Assembly: GCF_003751505.1 (NCBI RefSeq) | Contig: NZ_RJVB01000002.1 | Coordinates: 713,480 to 777,479, forward strand | Length of the DNA stretch: 64,000 nucleotides | Direction: 5' to 3' | From: Erwinia sp. JUb26 | Lineage (GTDB): Bacteria; Pseudomonadota; Gammaproteobacteria; Enterobacterales; Enterobacteriaceae | Notes under the pieces: generated by a model | Databases searched by the model: none | What the model was told of the DNA's origin: nothing | Seen by the model: only the letters and a program-made list of their open reading frames with translations | Shown: positions 25,257 through 34,572 of the stretch, one piece after another | How the letters are laid out: each line of letters begins with the position of its first letter | Numbering within the stretch: position 1 is the first letter of the stretch | Translations under genes and position numbers: made by a program

Positions 25257-25673
25257 TCACTCCCCCTGTAGCGTTGCGACTATCCGCCGCTCGCCGCCGT
25301 GAATGCGGTGCTCGCCCAGATAAATTCCCTGCCAGGTGCCTAACAGCAGCCGCCCACGGCTGACCGGCAGCAGAAGCGACGTGCCGAGCAGCGAGGATTT
25401 TATGTGCGCGGGCATATCGTCCGGGCCTTCGTAGTCATGCTTATACGGCGCATTCTCCGGCACGTGGCGCAGGAAGTGCTGCTCCATATCGCTGCGCACC
25501 GTGGGGTCGCAGTTTTCATTGAGGGTTAATGACGCGGAGGTGTGCTGCAGCAGCAGGTGCAGCAGTCCGGTCTGCACATCGCTCAGGCGGCGCAGTTCGC
25601 TGAGGATCTCATCGGTGACGAGGTGAAAACCACGCGGCTTCGCGTTCAGGGTGAGCGTTTGCTGATACCACAT
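25257..25673 (-). CDS. yjbQ: YjbQ family protein (UPF0047)
   Basis: 138 residues, full length for the family. Conserved blocks are [30 protein letters not shown] and [13 protein letters not shown]. Members have weak thiamine-phosphate-synthase activity in vitro; the physiological role is uncertain. In E. coli yjbQ stands between aphA and yjbR-uvrA, near tyrB, so this gene marks where the conserved backbone begins. An inverted repeat CTTAACG / CGTTAAG (25684-25690, 25700-25706) lies just upstream. Confidence 0.9.
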   Translation of the reverse strand: MWYQQTLTLNAKPRGFHLVTDEILSELRRLSDVQTGLLHLLLQHTSASLTLNENCDPTVRSDMEQHFLRHVPENAPYKHDYEGPDDMPAHIKSSLLGTSLLLPVSRGRLLLGTWQGIYLGEHRIHGGERRIVATLQGE

Positions 25674-25832
25674 TGTCAGACTCCTTAACGTAACAGATGC
25701 GTTAAGTGTGCAGTATATGAGGCAAAGGTAAACCGGAAAGCGTTGAAACAGGGAAATCAGGATGAAGAAGTTTGGTGCTCAGGTGCATTGAGGGCTGAAG
25801 GGTTGAGGGAGCAGCAGATTGGCAAAGGGTAG

Positions 25833-25936
25833 ATAAGTAGGTAAGCAGGTAAGCAGGTAAGCAGGTAAGCAGGTAAGCAGGTAAGCAGGTAAGCAGGTAA
25901 GCAGGTAAGCAGGTAAGCAGGTAAGCAGGTAAGCAT
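25833..25936. repeat. 8-bp tandem repeat array (VNTR)
   Basis: Eleven perfect head-to-tail copies of GTAAGCAG from 25841 to 25928, flanked by a degenerate copy on each side (25833-25840 and 25929-25936). It is noncoding, between yjbQ and tyrB. An 8-bp unit is not a multiple of three, so chance frames through it are meaningless. Arrays like this usually vary in copy number by strand slippage. Confidence 0.97.
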
Positions 25937-25937
25937 A

Positions 25938-25961
25938 GCTGGCCGGGCGCCCCCGGCCAGC
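25938..25961 (-). terminator. GC-rich hairpin after tyrB
   Basis: Perfect 10-bp stem (25938-25947 with 25952-25961), 4-base loop, 6 bases after the tyrB stop. There is no clear U-tract on the minus strand; transcripts would run on into the tandem repeat, so it may be a weak or Rho-assisted terminator. Confidence 0.6.
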
Positions 25962-25967
25962 AGAACA

Positions 25968-27161
25968 TCAGATTACTGCAGCGATAGCTTCAGCCACCTG
26001 ACGCACGTTGTTGTGGTTCAGACCGGCGATGCAGATACGACCGCTGGCGATCAGGTAAACGCCAAACTCGTTGCGCAGGCGATCAACCTGTGCCGCGCTC
26101 AGGCCGGTGTAGCTGAACATGCCGCGCTGCTTCAGCAGATAGTCGAAGTTTTTACCCGGTACGGCCTCACCCAGTACGTCCACCAGCGTCTGACGCATTT
26201 CCTGGATACGCACGCGCATCGCTTCCACTTCCGCCAGCCAGTTGGCTTTCAGATCGGCATCGTTCAGCACGCAGGAAACCACCTGCGCACCGAAGTTCGG
26301 CGGGCTGGAGTAGTTGCGGCGCACGGTCGCTTTCAGCTGGCCCAGCACGCGGGAAGCTTCTTCCGCATTGTCACAGACGATTGAAAGACCGCCAACGCGC
26401 TCACCGTACAGCGAGAAGATTTTTGAGAAGGAGTTGCTGACCAGCGCAGGCAGGCCCGCCGCGGCAATAGCGCGAATCGCATAGGCGTCGTCTTCCATAC
26501 CGCCGCCAAAGCCCTGGTAGGCGATGTCGAGGAACGGGATTAGCTCGCGCGCTTTCAGCACTTCGGTGACTTTATCCCACTGATCGTTGGTCAGATCCGC
26601 GCCGGTCGGGTTGTGGCAGCACGGATGCAGCAGCACGATGCTCTGTGCAGGCAGAGCGTTCAGTTTTTCCAGCAGCGCATCAAACTTCACGCCGTTGGTT
26701 TCCGGGTCATACCACGGGTAGGTATTTACCGTGAAGCCGGCACCGGCAAAGATAGCCACGTGGTTTTCCCAGGTTGGATCGCTGACCCAGACCTGTGAAT
26801 TCGGGAAGTAGTGTTTGAGGAAGTCCGCACCCACTTTCAATGCACCGGAACCGCCCAGCGTCTGAATGGTGGCGATACGGCCCGCTTTCAGCACCGGATG
26901 TTCCGCGCCAAACAGCAGCGGAGCAACCGCGCTACGGTATGGCGGCAGGCCTTCCATTGGCAGATACAGGGACGCCATCTGCGGCTTCGCGTTCAGCAGC
27001 GCTTCCGCTTTCGCCACGGCGTCCATCTGCGGGATTGCACCCTGTGCGTCGTAATACAGGCCGATGCTCAGATTGACCTTGTGCGCACGATCGTCCTGCT
27101 TGAAGGTTTCCATCAGGGTGAGAATTGGATCGCCAGCATAGGCATCAACATTTTGAAACAC
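25968..27161 (-). CDS. tyrB: Aromatic-amino-acid aminotransferase TyrB
   Basis: 397 residues when read from GTG at 27161, the same length and N-terminus ([18 protein letters not shown]) as E. coli TyrB. GGAG lies 9 bases before this GTG. An ATG 15 bases further upstream would add five residues but has no ribosome binding site. Landmarks: [28 protein letters not shown], and Schiff-base Lys in [17 protein letters not shown]. It makes tyrosine, phenylalanine and also leucine and methionine from their ketoacids. It follows the YitT gene by 74 bases; I see no clear TyrR box. Confidence 0.95.
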   Translation of the reverse strand: MFQNVDAYAGDPILTLMETFKQDDRAHKVNLSIGLYYDAQGAIPQMDAVAKAEALLNAKPQMASLYLPMEGLPPYRSAVAPLLFGAEHPVLKAGRIATIQTLGGSGALKVGADFLKHYFPNSQVWVSDPTWENHVAIFAGAGFTVNTYPWYDPETNGVKFDALLEKLNALPAQSIVLLHPCCHNPTGADLTNDQWDKVTEVLKARELIPFLDIAYQGFGGGMEDDAYAIRAIAAAGLPALVSNSFSKIFSLYGERVGGLSIVCDNAEEASRVLGQLKATVRRNYSSPPNFGAQVVSCVLNDADLKANWLAEVEAMRVRIQEMRQTLVDVLGEAVPGKNFDYLLKQRGMFSYTGLSAAQVDRLRNEFGVYLIASGRICIAGLNHNNVRQVAEAIAAVI

Positions 27162-27235
27162 GGTGCAGATCTCCATTTAATAATCAGTCATTCTGACGGC
27201 GGTTAACCCCGCGTCACATAGTCATCCAGAGGATA

Positions 27236-27853
27236 TTACACGAAGTAACGGCCCGGGCGATGGTTCATGGCAATAATCAGGTTCAGGATCAGCGCGCCAA
27301 TAATTGAGGCCACCAGCATTTCGCGGCTCACCACAAACAGCGACGCCAGCACCACGCAGGTGTCGACGCCCATTTGCAGCTTACCGGCGCGAATGCCGTA
27401 GCGATCCTGCAGCCACAGCGCGAGGATATTGATGCCCCCGAGGCTGGCCTTATGGCGGAATAACACTATAAACCCAATGCCGGTCACCACGTTACCGAAC
27501 AATGTCGCATAAAAGGGATCCAGCGCTGCAAAATGAATAAACAACGGGTGCAGCTGGGAGAACAGCGACACCAGTCCAACCGCGCAGAAGGTTTTGATGG
27601 TAAATGCCCAGCCCATTCGCTTCACCGCCAGCCAGTAAAACGGCAGGTTGATGGCAAAAAAGGCCAGGCCAAAGGTGCTTTTGGTGATGTAGCTAATCAG
27701 GAAGGCGATCCCGGCCGTGCCGCCGGTCAGCGCGCCGGCCTGCTTCATCAGCGTCACGCCGAAGGAGACCATCAGCGTACCCAGCACGATCGCCATAATA
27801 TCTTCGACCAGGGTATGGGGGATTTTTGCGGGTTGTTCTACGACGTTATCCAT
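27236..27853 (-). CDS. YitT family membrane protein (DUF161)
   Basis: 205 residues with five or six membrane segments. Family marks are ALTGGTAGIAFLISYI and RHKASLGGINILALWLQDR. The function of this broadly distributed family is unknown, though transport is usually presumed. It lies between an Lrp-type regulator gene and tyrB on the same strand. In E. coli this interval holds alr instead. A role linked to amino acids is suggested by both neighbours. Confidence 0.85.
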   Translation of the reverse strand: MDNVVEQPAKIPHTLVEDIMAIVLGTLMVSFGVTLMKQAGALTGGTAGIAFLISYITKSTFGLAFFAINLPFYWLAVKRMGWAFTIKTFCAVGLVSLFSQLHPLFIHFAALDPFYATLFGNVVTGIGFIVLFRHKASLGGINILALWLQDRYGIRAGKLQMGVDTCVVLASLFVVSREMLVASIIGALILNLIIAMNHRPGRYFV

Positions 27854-28120
27854 CTTGTTTCTCGGGGGCTAAGTTGTGCGATTATCTCCATGATAGTTAG
27901 CAAAAATCGCACCATTTCAGGGTGCGCGGTGGCCCCTGAATCGTCCCGAAGAATTAACTCGTTGAATAAAATGCGCTTTAATTTTACATTTTGTGCGTAA
28001 AAATCGATTTATGTCGTCATTTCACGCATATTTTGCGAATTAAGCGCACGATACACGCATCGACAATGATGCAGGCGCACAATAACGGTGCATAGTCTGC
28101 ACTATTTTAGCGCATTCCCC

Positions 28121-28591
28121 TCAGCTCTGCGCCAGCATGCCGTTCTCTTTCAGGCGGTCCAGCACCACCGAGGTTTTCACGTGTGCCACGCTTTTATGCC
28201 CGGCCACCAGCTGGCTGATCAGCGCGCTTAACCCCGCCAGATCGGCCACCGCCACCTTCAGCAGATAATCGGCATCGCCGGTGGTTTTATAGGCGTCAAC
28301 GATCGCCGACTGCTCCGCCACCATGCGGTGGAAGCTGTCAACGTACTCCTGGGTATGGTTGATCAGGCGCACTTCAATCAGGCCGATGACCCCCATCCCT
28401 ACCGCGTCCGGCGACAGTCGCGCGTGATAGCCGAGGATCAGGCCCGCCTGCTCAAGATTGATGCGGCGGCGGGAGCACTGCGAGGCGGATAATCCGACCA
28501 GGTCACTCAGTTCCTGGTTGGTCAGCCGCCCGTTGCCTTCCAGTAAAGTCAGTATCTTAAAGTCAAAATCATCGATCTGGGTCATCGTCAT
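28121..28591 (-). CDS. Lrp/AsnC family transcriptional regulator
   Basis: 156 residues. The N-terminal helix-turn-helix (DFKILTLLEGNGRLTNQELSDLVGLSASQCSRRRINLE) is followed by a RAM ligand domain (GLIEVRLINHTQEYVDSF and DAYKTTGDADYLLKV). It is typical of local Lrp regulators that control an adjacent amino-acid transporter or enzyme gene. The 267-bp AT-rich gap downstream, before the YitT gene, would hold its likely target promoter. Not Lrp itself: sequence and context differ. Confidence 0.88.
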   Translation of the reverse strand: MTMTQIDDFDFKILTLLEGNGRLTNQELSDLVGLSASQCSRRRINLEQAGLILGYHARLSPDAVGMGVIGLIEVRLINHTQEYVDSFHRMVAEQSAIVDAYKTTGDADYLLKVAVADLAGLSALISQLVAGHKSVAHVKTSVVLDRLKENGMLAQS

Positions 28592-28738
28592 TCCATGCCG
28601 GTTCAGGGGACAGCTTCCTGACAGATAACAGTATTTTTTGTCGTGTTGTCCAACACTATTTTTCGCAGGGGATGAAACGCAGATCGCAGCGGGGGGGAAC
28701 GGCGGCCCAATACGGAGCCGCCTGTTTCACGTTTTAGA

Positions 28739-30154
28739 TTACTCGTCGTCGTACTGCGGACCGGCATAGTTGTCGAAACGTGAATGCTGGCCGTTAAAGG
28801 CCAGGCGCACGGTACCAATTGGGCCGTTACGCTGCTTACCGATGATGATCTCAGCAATCCCTTTGTACTCACTATTTTCCTCATAAACCTCATCGCGGTA
28901 GATAAACATGATCAGGTCAGCATCCTGCTCGATGGAGCCGGATTCACGCAGGTCGGAGTTAATCGGGCGTTTATTGCTACGTTGCTCCAGGGAACGGTTA
29001 AGCTGCGACAGCGCCACTACCGGCACCTGCAGCTCTTTCGCCAGCGCCTTCAGCGAGCGGGAGATTTCGGCAATTTCCAGCGTACGGTTTTCCGACAGCG
29101 CAGGCACGCGCATCAATTGCAGGTAGTCGATCATAATCATACTTAACCCACCGTGCTCGCGGAAAATTCGCCGCGCACGCGAACGGACATCGGTCGGGGT
29201 CAGGCCGGATGAGTCATCGATAAACATGTTCTTTTTCTCCAGCATGATACCCATGGTGCTGGAGATACGCGCCCAGTCCTCATCATCGAGCTGGCCTGTA
29301 CGGATTTTGGTCTGGTCCACGCGCGACAGCGAGGCCAGCATACGCATCATAAGCTGTTCGCCGGGCATTTCGAGGCTGAAAATCAGCACCGGTTTATCCT
29401 GCAGCATCGCGGCGTTTTCACACAGGTTCATCGCAAAGGTGGTTTTACCCATCGACGGACGCGCCGCAACGATAATCAGATCCGACCGCTGCAGCCCGGC
29501 GGTTTTTTTGTTCAGATCGCCGTAACCCGTATCCACACCCGTTACGCCATTCTGCGGCGCCTGATAGAGCGCCTCAATGCGTTCAACTGTCGATTCAAGG
29601 ATCTGAACGACGCTTCTTGGCCCTTCATCTTTATTAGCTCGGCTTTCTGCGATCTGGAACACTCGGGTTTCAGCCAGATCGAGGAGATCTTCACTGGTAC
29701 GTCCCTGCGGATCGTATCCCGCATCGGCGATCTCGTTAGCCACCGAGATCATTTCACGCACTACAGCACGCTCGCGCACGATGTCGGCATAAGCGCCGAT
29801 ATTCGCCGCACTTGGCGTGTTTTTCGACAGTTCGGCAAGATAGGCAAAGCCGCCCACCAGGCTCAGTTCGCTTTTGGTTTCCAACGACTCGGAAAGCGTG
29901 ATCAGGTCGATCGGCTTACCCAACTCCAGCAGGCGCTGCATTTCCGCGAAGATCATGCGGTGCGGACGACTGAAGAAGTCCTTCGCCACCACGCGTTCAG
30001 CGACGTTATCCCAGCGTTCGTTATCCAGCATTAAACCGCCCAACACCGACTGCTCAGCTTCCAGCGAGTGCGGGGGCAGCTTCAGACCTTCCATCTGGCG
30101 ATCGCGCGGCTCTCGGTTTTCGAAGGATTTGTTGGTGGGTTTATTTCCTGCCAT
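28739..30154 (-). CDS. dnaB: Replicative DNA helicase DnaB
   Basis: 471 residues, matching E. coli DnaB closely and without an intein. The N-terminal primase-interaction domain (PPHSLEAEQSVLGGLML) is followed by a linker and a RecA-like motor with Walker A ARPSMGKTTFAMN, Walker B IDYLQLM, and the arginine-finger/LSQLNRSLEQR region. It is a hexamer that unwinds DNA ahead of the fork. Divergent from qor across 99 bp. In E. coli alr follows dnaB; here it does not. Confidence 0.98.
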   Translation of the reverse strand: MAGNKPTNKSFENREPRDRQMEGLKLPPHSLEAEQSVLGGLMLDNERWDNVAERVVAKDFFSRPHRMIFAEMQRLLELGKPIDLITLSESLETKSELSLVGGFAYLAELSKNTPSAANIGAYADIVRERAVVREMISVANEIADAGYDPQGRTSEDLLDLAETRVFQIAESRANKDEGPRSVVQILESTVERIEALYQAPQNGVTGVDTGYGDLNKKTAGLQRSDLIIVAARPSMGKTTFAMNLCENAAMLQDKPVLIFSLEMPGEQLMMRMLASLSRVDQTKIRTGQLDDEDWARISSTMGIMLEKKNMFIDDSSGLTPTDVRSRARRIFREHGGLSMIMIDYLQLMRVPALSENRTLEIAEISRSLKALAKELQVPVVALSQLNRSLEQRSNKRPINSDLRESGSIEQDADLIMFIYRDEVYEENSEYKGIAEIIIGKQRNGPIGTVRLAFNGQHSRFDNYAGPQYDDE

Positions 30155-30253
30155 AGTGATGTGCTACCAAAAATCTTGTGGGGGGACGCGTAAGTATACT
30201 CGTTTGCGCCGCTGCCGTCCTCCTGCATTAAGTCGTAATCCACAGGAGTGAAC

Positions 30254-31234
30254 ATGGCAAAACGTATACAAATCAGCCAGCACGGCGGCCCGGAAGTGAT
30301 GCAGGCGATCGATTTCGATCCGGCCGATCCGCATGCAGGCGAAGTGCAGGTTGAGAACAAGGCCATAGGGATTAACTACATTGATACCTATGTGCGTAGC
30401 GGTCTGTATCCCGCTTCCCTCCCGAGCGGGCTGGGCAGCGAGGCCGCCGGAATCGTCAAGCGCGTGGGGCCCGGCGTGACGGCGCTGAAGCCGGGCGACC
30501 GCGTGGTTTACGCGCAGGCAACGCTGGGTGCCTACAGCGAGGTGCACAACGTCGCTGTGGACAAAGTGGCGCTGCTGCCCGATGCCATTTCGTTTGAGCA
30601 GGCTGCCGCCTCATTCCTGAAAGGTCTGACGGTCTATTATCTGCTGCGCCAGACCTACCTGGTACAGCCCGATGAACGCTTCCTGTTCCACGCCGCTGCC
30701 GGTGGCGTCGGGCTGATTGCCTGCCAGTGGGCGAAAGCGCTGGGTGCGCATCTGATCGGCACAGTGGGATCCGCCGAGAAGGCGCAGCGGGCGAAAGAGG
30801 CCGGGGCCTGGGCCACCATTAACTATCGCGAAGAGAATATTGCCCAGCGCGTCAGCGAGCTGACCCAGGGGAAAAAACTGCGCGTGGTGTATGACTCGGT
30901 GGGTAAAGATACCTGGGAAGCCTCGCTCGACTGCCTGCAAAGGCGCGGACTGATGGTGAGCTTTGGTAATGCTTCCGGCCCGGTGACCGGGGTGGATCTG
31001 GCTATTCTGAACCAGAAGGGATCGCTGTACGTCACCCGCCCTTCGCTGTACGGCTATATCACCACCCGCGATGCGCTGACCCAGGCCAGCAACGAGCTGT
31101 TCTCCCTGCTGGCCAGCGGCGCGATTAAGGTTGATGTGCCGGAATCGCAGAAGTTCGCGCTGGTCGATGCCCGCCGGGCGCATCAGGCGCTGGAAAGCCG
31201 CGTGACCCAGGGATCCAGCCTGCTAATCCCATAA
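30254..31234 (+). CDS. qor: NADPH quinone oxidoreductase Qor
   Basis: 326 residues from the ATG at 30254 with AGGAG 5 bases upstream; a GTG two codons earlier is less likely. It is a zinc-less MDR protein: no zinc Cys/His set, NADPH motif AAAGGVGLIACQWAKALGA near 150, and family start YIDTYVRSGLYP. It reduces quinones with NADPH. A strong terminator follows at once. Confidence 0.95.
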   Translation: MAKRIQISQHGGPEVMQAIDFDPADPHAGEVQVENKAIGINYIDTYVRSGLYPASLPSGLGSEAAGIVKRVGPGVTALKPGDRVVYAQATLGAYSEVHNVAVDKVALLPDAISFEQAAASFLKGLTVYYLLRQTYLVQPDERFLFHAAAGGVGLIACQWAKALGAHLIGTVGSAEKAQRAKEAGAWATINYREENIAQRVSELTQGKKLRVVYDSVGKDTWEASLDCLQRRGLMVSFGNASGPVTGVDLAILNQKGSLYVTRPSLYGYITTRDALTQASNELFSLLASGAIKVDVPESQKFALVDARRAHQALESRVTQGSSLLIP

Positions 31235-31240
31235 AAAAAT

Positions 31241-31268
31241 GGGGCTTCCTTGCGGAAGCCCCTTTTGT
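31241..31268 (+). terminator. Intrinsic terminator of qor
   Basis: Perfect 9-bp stem GGGGCTTCC/GGAAGCCCC (31241-31249, 31254-31262), TTGC loop, then TTTTGTTT. Confidence 0.93.
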
Positions 31269-31457
31269 TTCTTTCTTTTTTTAGTTCGCGCTGGATGTAG
31301 GGTCAGCGGCGATGAATACGCTTTGTTTCAATCCAGCCATCCTGACAGAATTTATAAGTAAAAAATATGTTTAATTGCGAATTGCTCTGAATAATGTTTC
31401 ACGGTGTGATCCAGAGCGCATTAGTCCCTCCGCACCGATCACAACCCCTTGATATCA

Positions 31458-31688
31458 TCAGAATAAACGGTTGCCGTTACCGCCAGGTTGTTTGATATAC
31501 GTCCGGTACAGCCACACCGCAGCGACCGCCAGCAGCAGCCAGGGCAACAATTTAATCACAATTGCAAATAGCCCACCGATGAACATCACCAGCGTTGCGA
31601 CGACCAACGCAGCCACAATCCCCAGTATTGAAATACCGGTCAGCATCAACATCAGAAAGAAACCGAGGACAAACAGAATCTCAATCAT
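31458..31688 (-). CDS. pspG: Phage shock protein G
   Basis: 76 residues. A hydrophobic inner-membrane protein similar to E. coli PspG along its length (FVLGFFLMLMLTGISILG, VIKLLPWLLLA). It is part of the envelope-stress phage shock regulon. GGGAGAG lies a few bases before the ATG. Position between dusA and qor is the same as in E. coli, and a sigma-54 promoter is visible upstream. Confidence 0.92.
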   Translation of the reverse strand: MIEILFVLGFFLMLMLTGISILGIVAALVVATLVMFIGGLFAIVIKLLPWLLLAVAAVWLYRTYIKQPGGNGNRLF

Positions 31689-31723
31689 TGCACTCTCCCA
31701 TCAATAATCACTGGATGAGGCAT

Positions 31724-31739
31724 TACAAGAAGCGTGCCA
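31724..31739 (-). promoter_or_regulatory. Sigma-54 promoter of pspG
   Basis: Minus strand reads TGGCACG-N4-TTGTA, close to the -24/-12 consensus TGGCACG-N4-TTGCA. The expected transcription start leaves a leader of about 24 bases before the ATG. E. coli pspG is known to use sigma-54 with PspF. Bases upstream (31745-31825) are AT-rich and could hold PspF or IHF sites. Confidence 0.78.
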
Positions 31740-31825
31740 TAACGGATAAAAACGTAATCCATTGAATTATATCAGGAATTGTTGACCAGGTTGATGTTAA
31801 CCTGGTCAATTTACTCAATCTATGG

Positions 31826-32875
31826 TCAAGCGTTAACCACGATCTTATCGGCCACCAGCGACAGCGCCTGCTCAACGACGTCAACGCCCGCCCCGGCTTT
31901 GTGCGCGTTCTCACTGAGGTAGCGACGCCACTGCCGCGCACCGGGAATACCCTGGAACAGGCCGAGCATATGACGGGTAACGTGGCCCAGATAGGTGCCA
32001 GCGGCCAGTTCTCGCTCGATGTACGGATACATCGCCCGCACCACTGCAATCGTATCGGCAACCGGCTGCGTGCTGCCAAACAGCTCGCCGTCAACGTGCG
32101 CCAGCAGGCCCGGATTCTGATAGGCTTCACGCCCCATCATCACGCCGTCCAGATGCTGCAGGTGGATCTTCGCCTCATCCAGTGATTTCACACCGCCGTT
32201 CAGCGACAGGGTCAGATGCGGAAAATCACGCTTCAGCTGGTAAACGCGTTCGTAGTCCAGCGGCGGAATTTCACGGTTCTCTTTCGGGCTGAGGCCGGAA
32301 AGCCAGGCTTTGCGCGCGTGAATGATAAACGTCTCACAGCCACCCTCTTCCGACACCTTGCGGATAAAGTCGCAGAGGAATTCATAGCTGTCCTGGTCAT
32401 CGATACCGATGCGGGTTTTTACCGTTACCGGAATCGCCACTACGTCGCGCATCGCTTTGATGCCGTCGGCGACCAGCTGCGCTTCGCCCATCAGGCAGGC
32501 GCCGAAGCGACCGTTTTGCACGCGGTCAGAAGGGCAGCCGACGTTGAGGTTCACTTCGTTATAGCCGCGCTCTTCCGCCAGCTTCGCGCACTGCGCCAGC
32601 GCGGCCGGATCGCTGCCGCCCAGCTGGAGCGCGACCGGCTGCTCTTCCTGGCTGTAGGCCAGATAGTCACCCTTGCCGTGGATAATCGCGCCGGTGGTCA
32701 CCATCTCGGTATAGAGCAGGCTCTGACGGGTCAACTGGCGATGGAAGTAACGACAGTGGCGATCGGTCCAGTCAAGCATCGGAGCGATGGAGAAGCGATG
32801 TGCAGGGAATTTTTCCAGCCCGTGAGCGTTAGCGATGTTAAGAGGCATGGATTGTGATTCTTGATTCTGATGCAT
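31826..32875 (-). CDS. dusA: tRNA-dihydrouridine synthase A
   Basis: 349 residues, FMN TIM-barrel Dus family. Blocks nearly identical to E. coli Dus[37 protein letters not shown] with the catalytic Cys, [39 protein letters not shown]. It makes dihydrouridine at positions 20/20a of tRNA. The start is uncertain: ATGs at 32875 and 32848 both have weak Shine-Dalgarno sequences. Confidence 0.95.
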   Translation of the reverse strand: MHQNQESQSMPLNIANAHGLEKFPAHRFSIAPMLDWTDRHCRYFHRQLTRQSLLYTEMVTTGAIIHGKGDYLAYSQEEQPVALQLGGSDPAALAQCAKLAEERGYNEVNLNVGCPSDRVQNGRFGACLMGEAQLVADGIKAMRDVVAIPVTVKTRIGIDDQDSYEFLCDFIRKVSEEGGCETFIIHARKAWLSGLSPKENREIPPLDYERVYQLKRDFPHLTLSLNGGVKSLDEAKIHLQHLDGVMMGREAYQNPGLLAHVDGELFGSTQPVADTIAVVRAMYPYIERELAAGTYLGHVTRHMLGLFQGIPGARQWRRYLSENAHKAGAGVDVVEQALSLVADKIVVNA

Positions 32876-32974
32876 TTATATTCTTTGGCGGAAAATGGAC
32901 TAAAACATGTCCTACTATAACACAGTGCGGGTTCAGTGAGCAGAGGCGAAAATTTAGCCATTACCTCAAAAAAC

Positions 32975-33271
32975 TCATATGCCTTTCAGCTGGTCGATAA
33001 TAAAAGGGTTAGCCTGTAGCAACAGCAGTAACTTTCTTGGTGCACCGGTAGGCTGACGCCGTTTCATTTCCCAGCTTTTGACCAAATCGTAGCTAACACC
33101 CACAGCAACGGCAAAATCTTGCTGCTTCAAACCGGTCACTTCACGTATTGCTTTAACATCAATATCGCTAAAAGAGCGTATATGCTCCGGCGCTGGCGCT
33201 TCCACACCCTGCTCAATTCTTACCATCTCTTCTGCACTGGCCAGCAGCTCGGCAAATAATTCGTCTTTCAT
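32975..33271 (-). CDS. Antitoxin, NadS-like XRE helix-turn-helix protein
   Basis: 98 residues. The C-terminal half is an XRE-type helix-turn-helix (VTGLKQQDFAVAVGVSYDLVKSWEMKRRQPTGAPRKLL). The N-terminus (MKDELFAELLASAEEMVRIEQG) is like NadS antitoxins. It lies 67 bases downstream of the toxin gene on the same strand, the reversed toxin-first order of HigBA-type pairs. It should neutralise the toxin and repress the shared promoter. Confidence 0.85.
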   Translation of the reverse strand: MKDELFAELLASAEEMVRIEQGVEAPAPEHIRSFSDIDVKAIREVTGLKQQDFAVAVGVSYDLVKSWEMKRRQPTGAPRKLLLLLQANPFIIDQLKGI

Positions 33272-33338
33272 CTCTGTTTCATCGACCTCGTTGACAGGTT
33301 AGCAAAACTGCTGATTAATCCGCAGACATCTTGCAGCG

Positions 33339-33656
33339 TTATACCAGCATATCGGACAACTTTTTCAGCGCCTTCTTTTGCTCTTGTGATAATTCATCCT
33401 GCTCATTTTTCGGATAAACCAATGCAAGATAAATCCTCCCTCTGCTCGTGACATAGTAGTAAATCACCCGCACACCGCCGCGTTTCCCCATACCAGGTCG
33501 ACTCCAGCGAATTTTACGGAATCCACCGGTTCCAGTAATAATGGCCCCTGTTTCAGGCGCATCAATCAGCAGCTCCTGAAACATCATAAACTCATCATCC
33601 AGCAAAAGGTCCTGACGCCGTTTACTGAAACCCGACAGCTCAATAAAAGTAAGCAT
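33339..33656 (-). CDS. Type II toxin, RelE/HigB-like
   Basis: 105 residues with RelE/HigB-type features: the compact basic core GTGGFRKIRWSRPGMGKRGGVRVIYYYVTSRGRIYLALVYPKNEQDELS. Relatives are ribosome-dependent mRNA interferases. GGGAG stands 5 bases before the ATG. The pair is inserted between dusA and zur, which are neighbours in E. coli, so it was probably acquired. Confidence 0.85.
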   Translation of the reverse strand: MLTFIELSGFSKRRQDLLLDDEFMMFQELLIDAPETGAIITGTGGFRKIRWSRPGMGKRGGVRVIYYYVTSRGRIYLALVYPKNEQDELSQEQKKALKKLSDMLV

Positions 33657-33728
33657 TTCACTCCCTGAAGTTGATATCTCCTGCTAAACAGGCTATTCGG
33701 GAGCAGTACAATTATCAACCACATCGAG

Positions 33729-33741
33729 TGTACGTGGTACA
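33729..33741. promoter_or_regulatory. Candidate operator of the toxin-antitoxin operon
   Basis: Inverted repeat TGTAC-gtg-GTACA, 73 bases upstream of the toxin ATG and near a minus-strand GATAAT (33711-33716). Its size and position suit binding by the XRE antitoxin. Confidence 0.5.
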
Positions 33742-33861
33742 TTTTTAATGATCCATTTTATTTTTCTGGAATGCGTCTCTAAAAACCCGCAGCGACGGCA
33801 AATTCGGCGTTTTGTGGCAGACGTGATAAAATAACACCTTGATCATGCCTGAGGGAAAACG

Positions 33862-34377
33862 ATGAATATTACCAGTGCCGAAAGAATCCTGTCGCAGGCG
33901 GAAGTCATTTGTCAGCAGCGCAGCGTGCGTCTGACGCCGCAGCGTATGGAAGTGTTGCGCCTGATGACCGAGCACAACGCTTCGATTAGCGCCTACGATT
34001 TACTGGATTTACTGCGGGCATCTGAACCTCAGGCCAAACCGCCTACCATTTACCGGGCGCTGGATTTTCTGCTGGAGCAGGGTTTTATTCACCGCGTGGA
34101 ATCGACCAACAGCTACGTTGTCTGCCATCATTTCGAAGAGCCGTCGCACACTTCCGCGATGCTGATCTGCGATCGCTGCGGCTCAGTGGCCGAGCAGCAT
34201 GCGGATGGCGTTGAAGAAATCCTGAAAAAGCTGGCGCAGAAAACCGGTTTTACCCTGGCCCACAGCGTGATTGAGGCGCATGGTTTTTGCCAGCGATGCA
34301 GTGAAGTGGAAGCCTGTACTCATCAGGATGCCTGCGACCACGATCATAGCGTGCCGGGCAAAAAACGCGGGCGCTGA
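33862..34377 (+). CDS. zur: Zinc uptake regulator Zur
   Basis: 171 residues, Fur family, the same length as E. coli Zur. The winged helix region (VRLTPQRMEVLRLM, PPTIYRALDFLLEQGF) is followed by the dimer domain with metal sites: CHHFEEPSH, structural zinc Cys pairs ICDRCG and FCQRC, and a His/Asp-rich tail. It represses znuABC and other zinc genes when zinc is replete. RBS GAGGGAAAACG precedes the ATG. Confidence 0.95.
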   Translation: MNITSAERILSQAEVICQQRSVRLTPQRMEVLRLMTEHNASISAYDLLDLLRASEPQAKPPTIYRALDFLLEQGFIHRVESTNSYVVCHHFEEPSHTSAMLICDRCGSVAEQHADGVEEILKKLAQKTGFTLAHSVIEAHGFCQRCSEVEACTHQDACDHDHSVPGKKRGR

Positions 34378-34572
34378 GTTAGCCGATCTGCGAATGCAAA
34401 AGCCCCACAAGAAAGATATTTAGTTTGCAAGCGCGGAAGGTAATGAGCTGGCAATGATTCGCGTGCCGCAGACAGAAGATTAATACATCGAGATTTAACA
34501 GAAGGCATGTAAAGCGCTTTGTCGGCACGTCCTTGTGCCAGGGGGTAGGAGCTTCATCTTGAATAAGTGTGC

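Noticed and set aside
25833-25936. Possible CRISPR array
   Set aside because: The unit is 8 bp with no spacers; a simple tandem repeat.
25702-25968. 88-codon frame rich in LLTCLPAY repeats
   Set aside because: It is only the 8-bp tandem repeat read through in one frame; no ribosome binding site.
28701-28722. Possible dnaB terminator
   Set aside because: 6-bp GC stem but no U-tract on the minus strand, only G/C-rich sequence after it.
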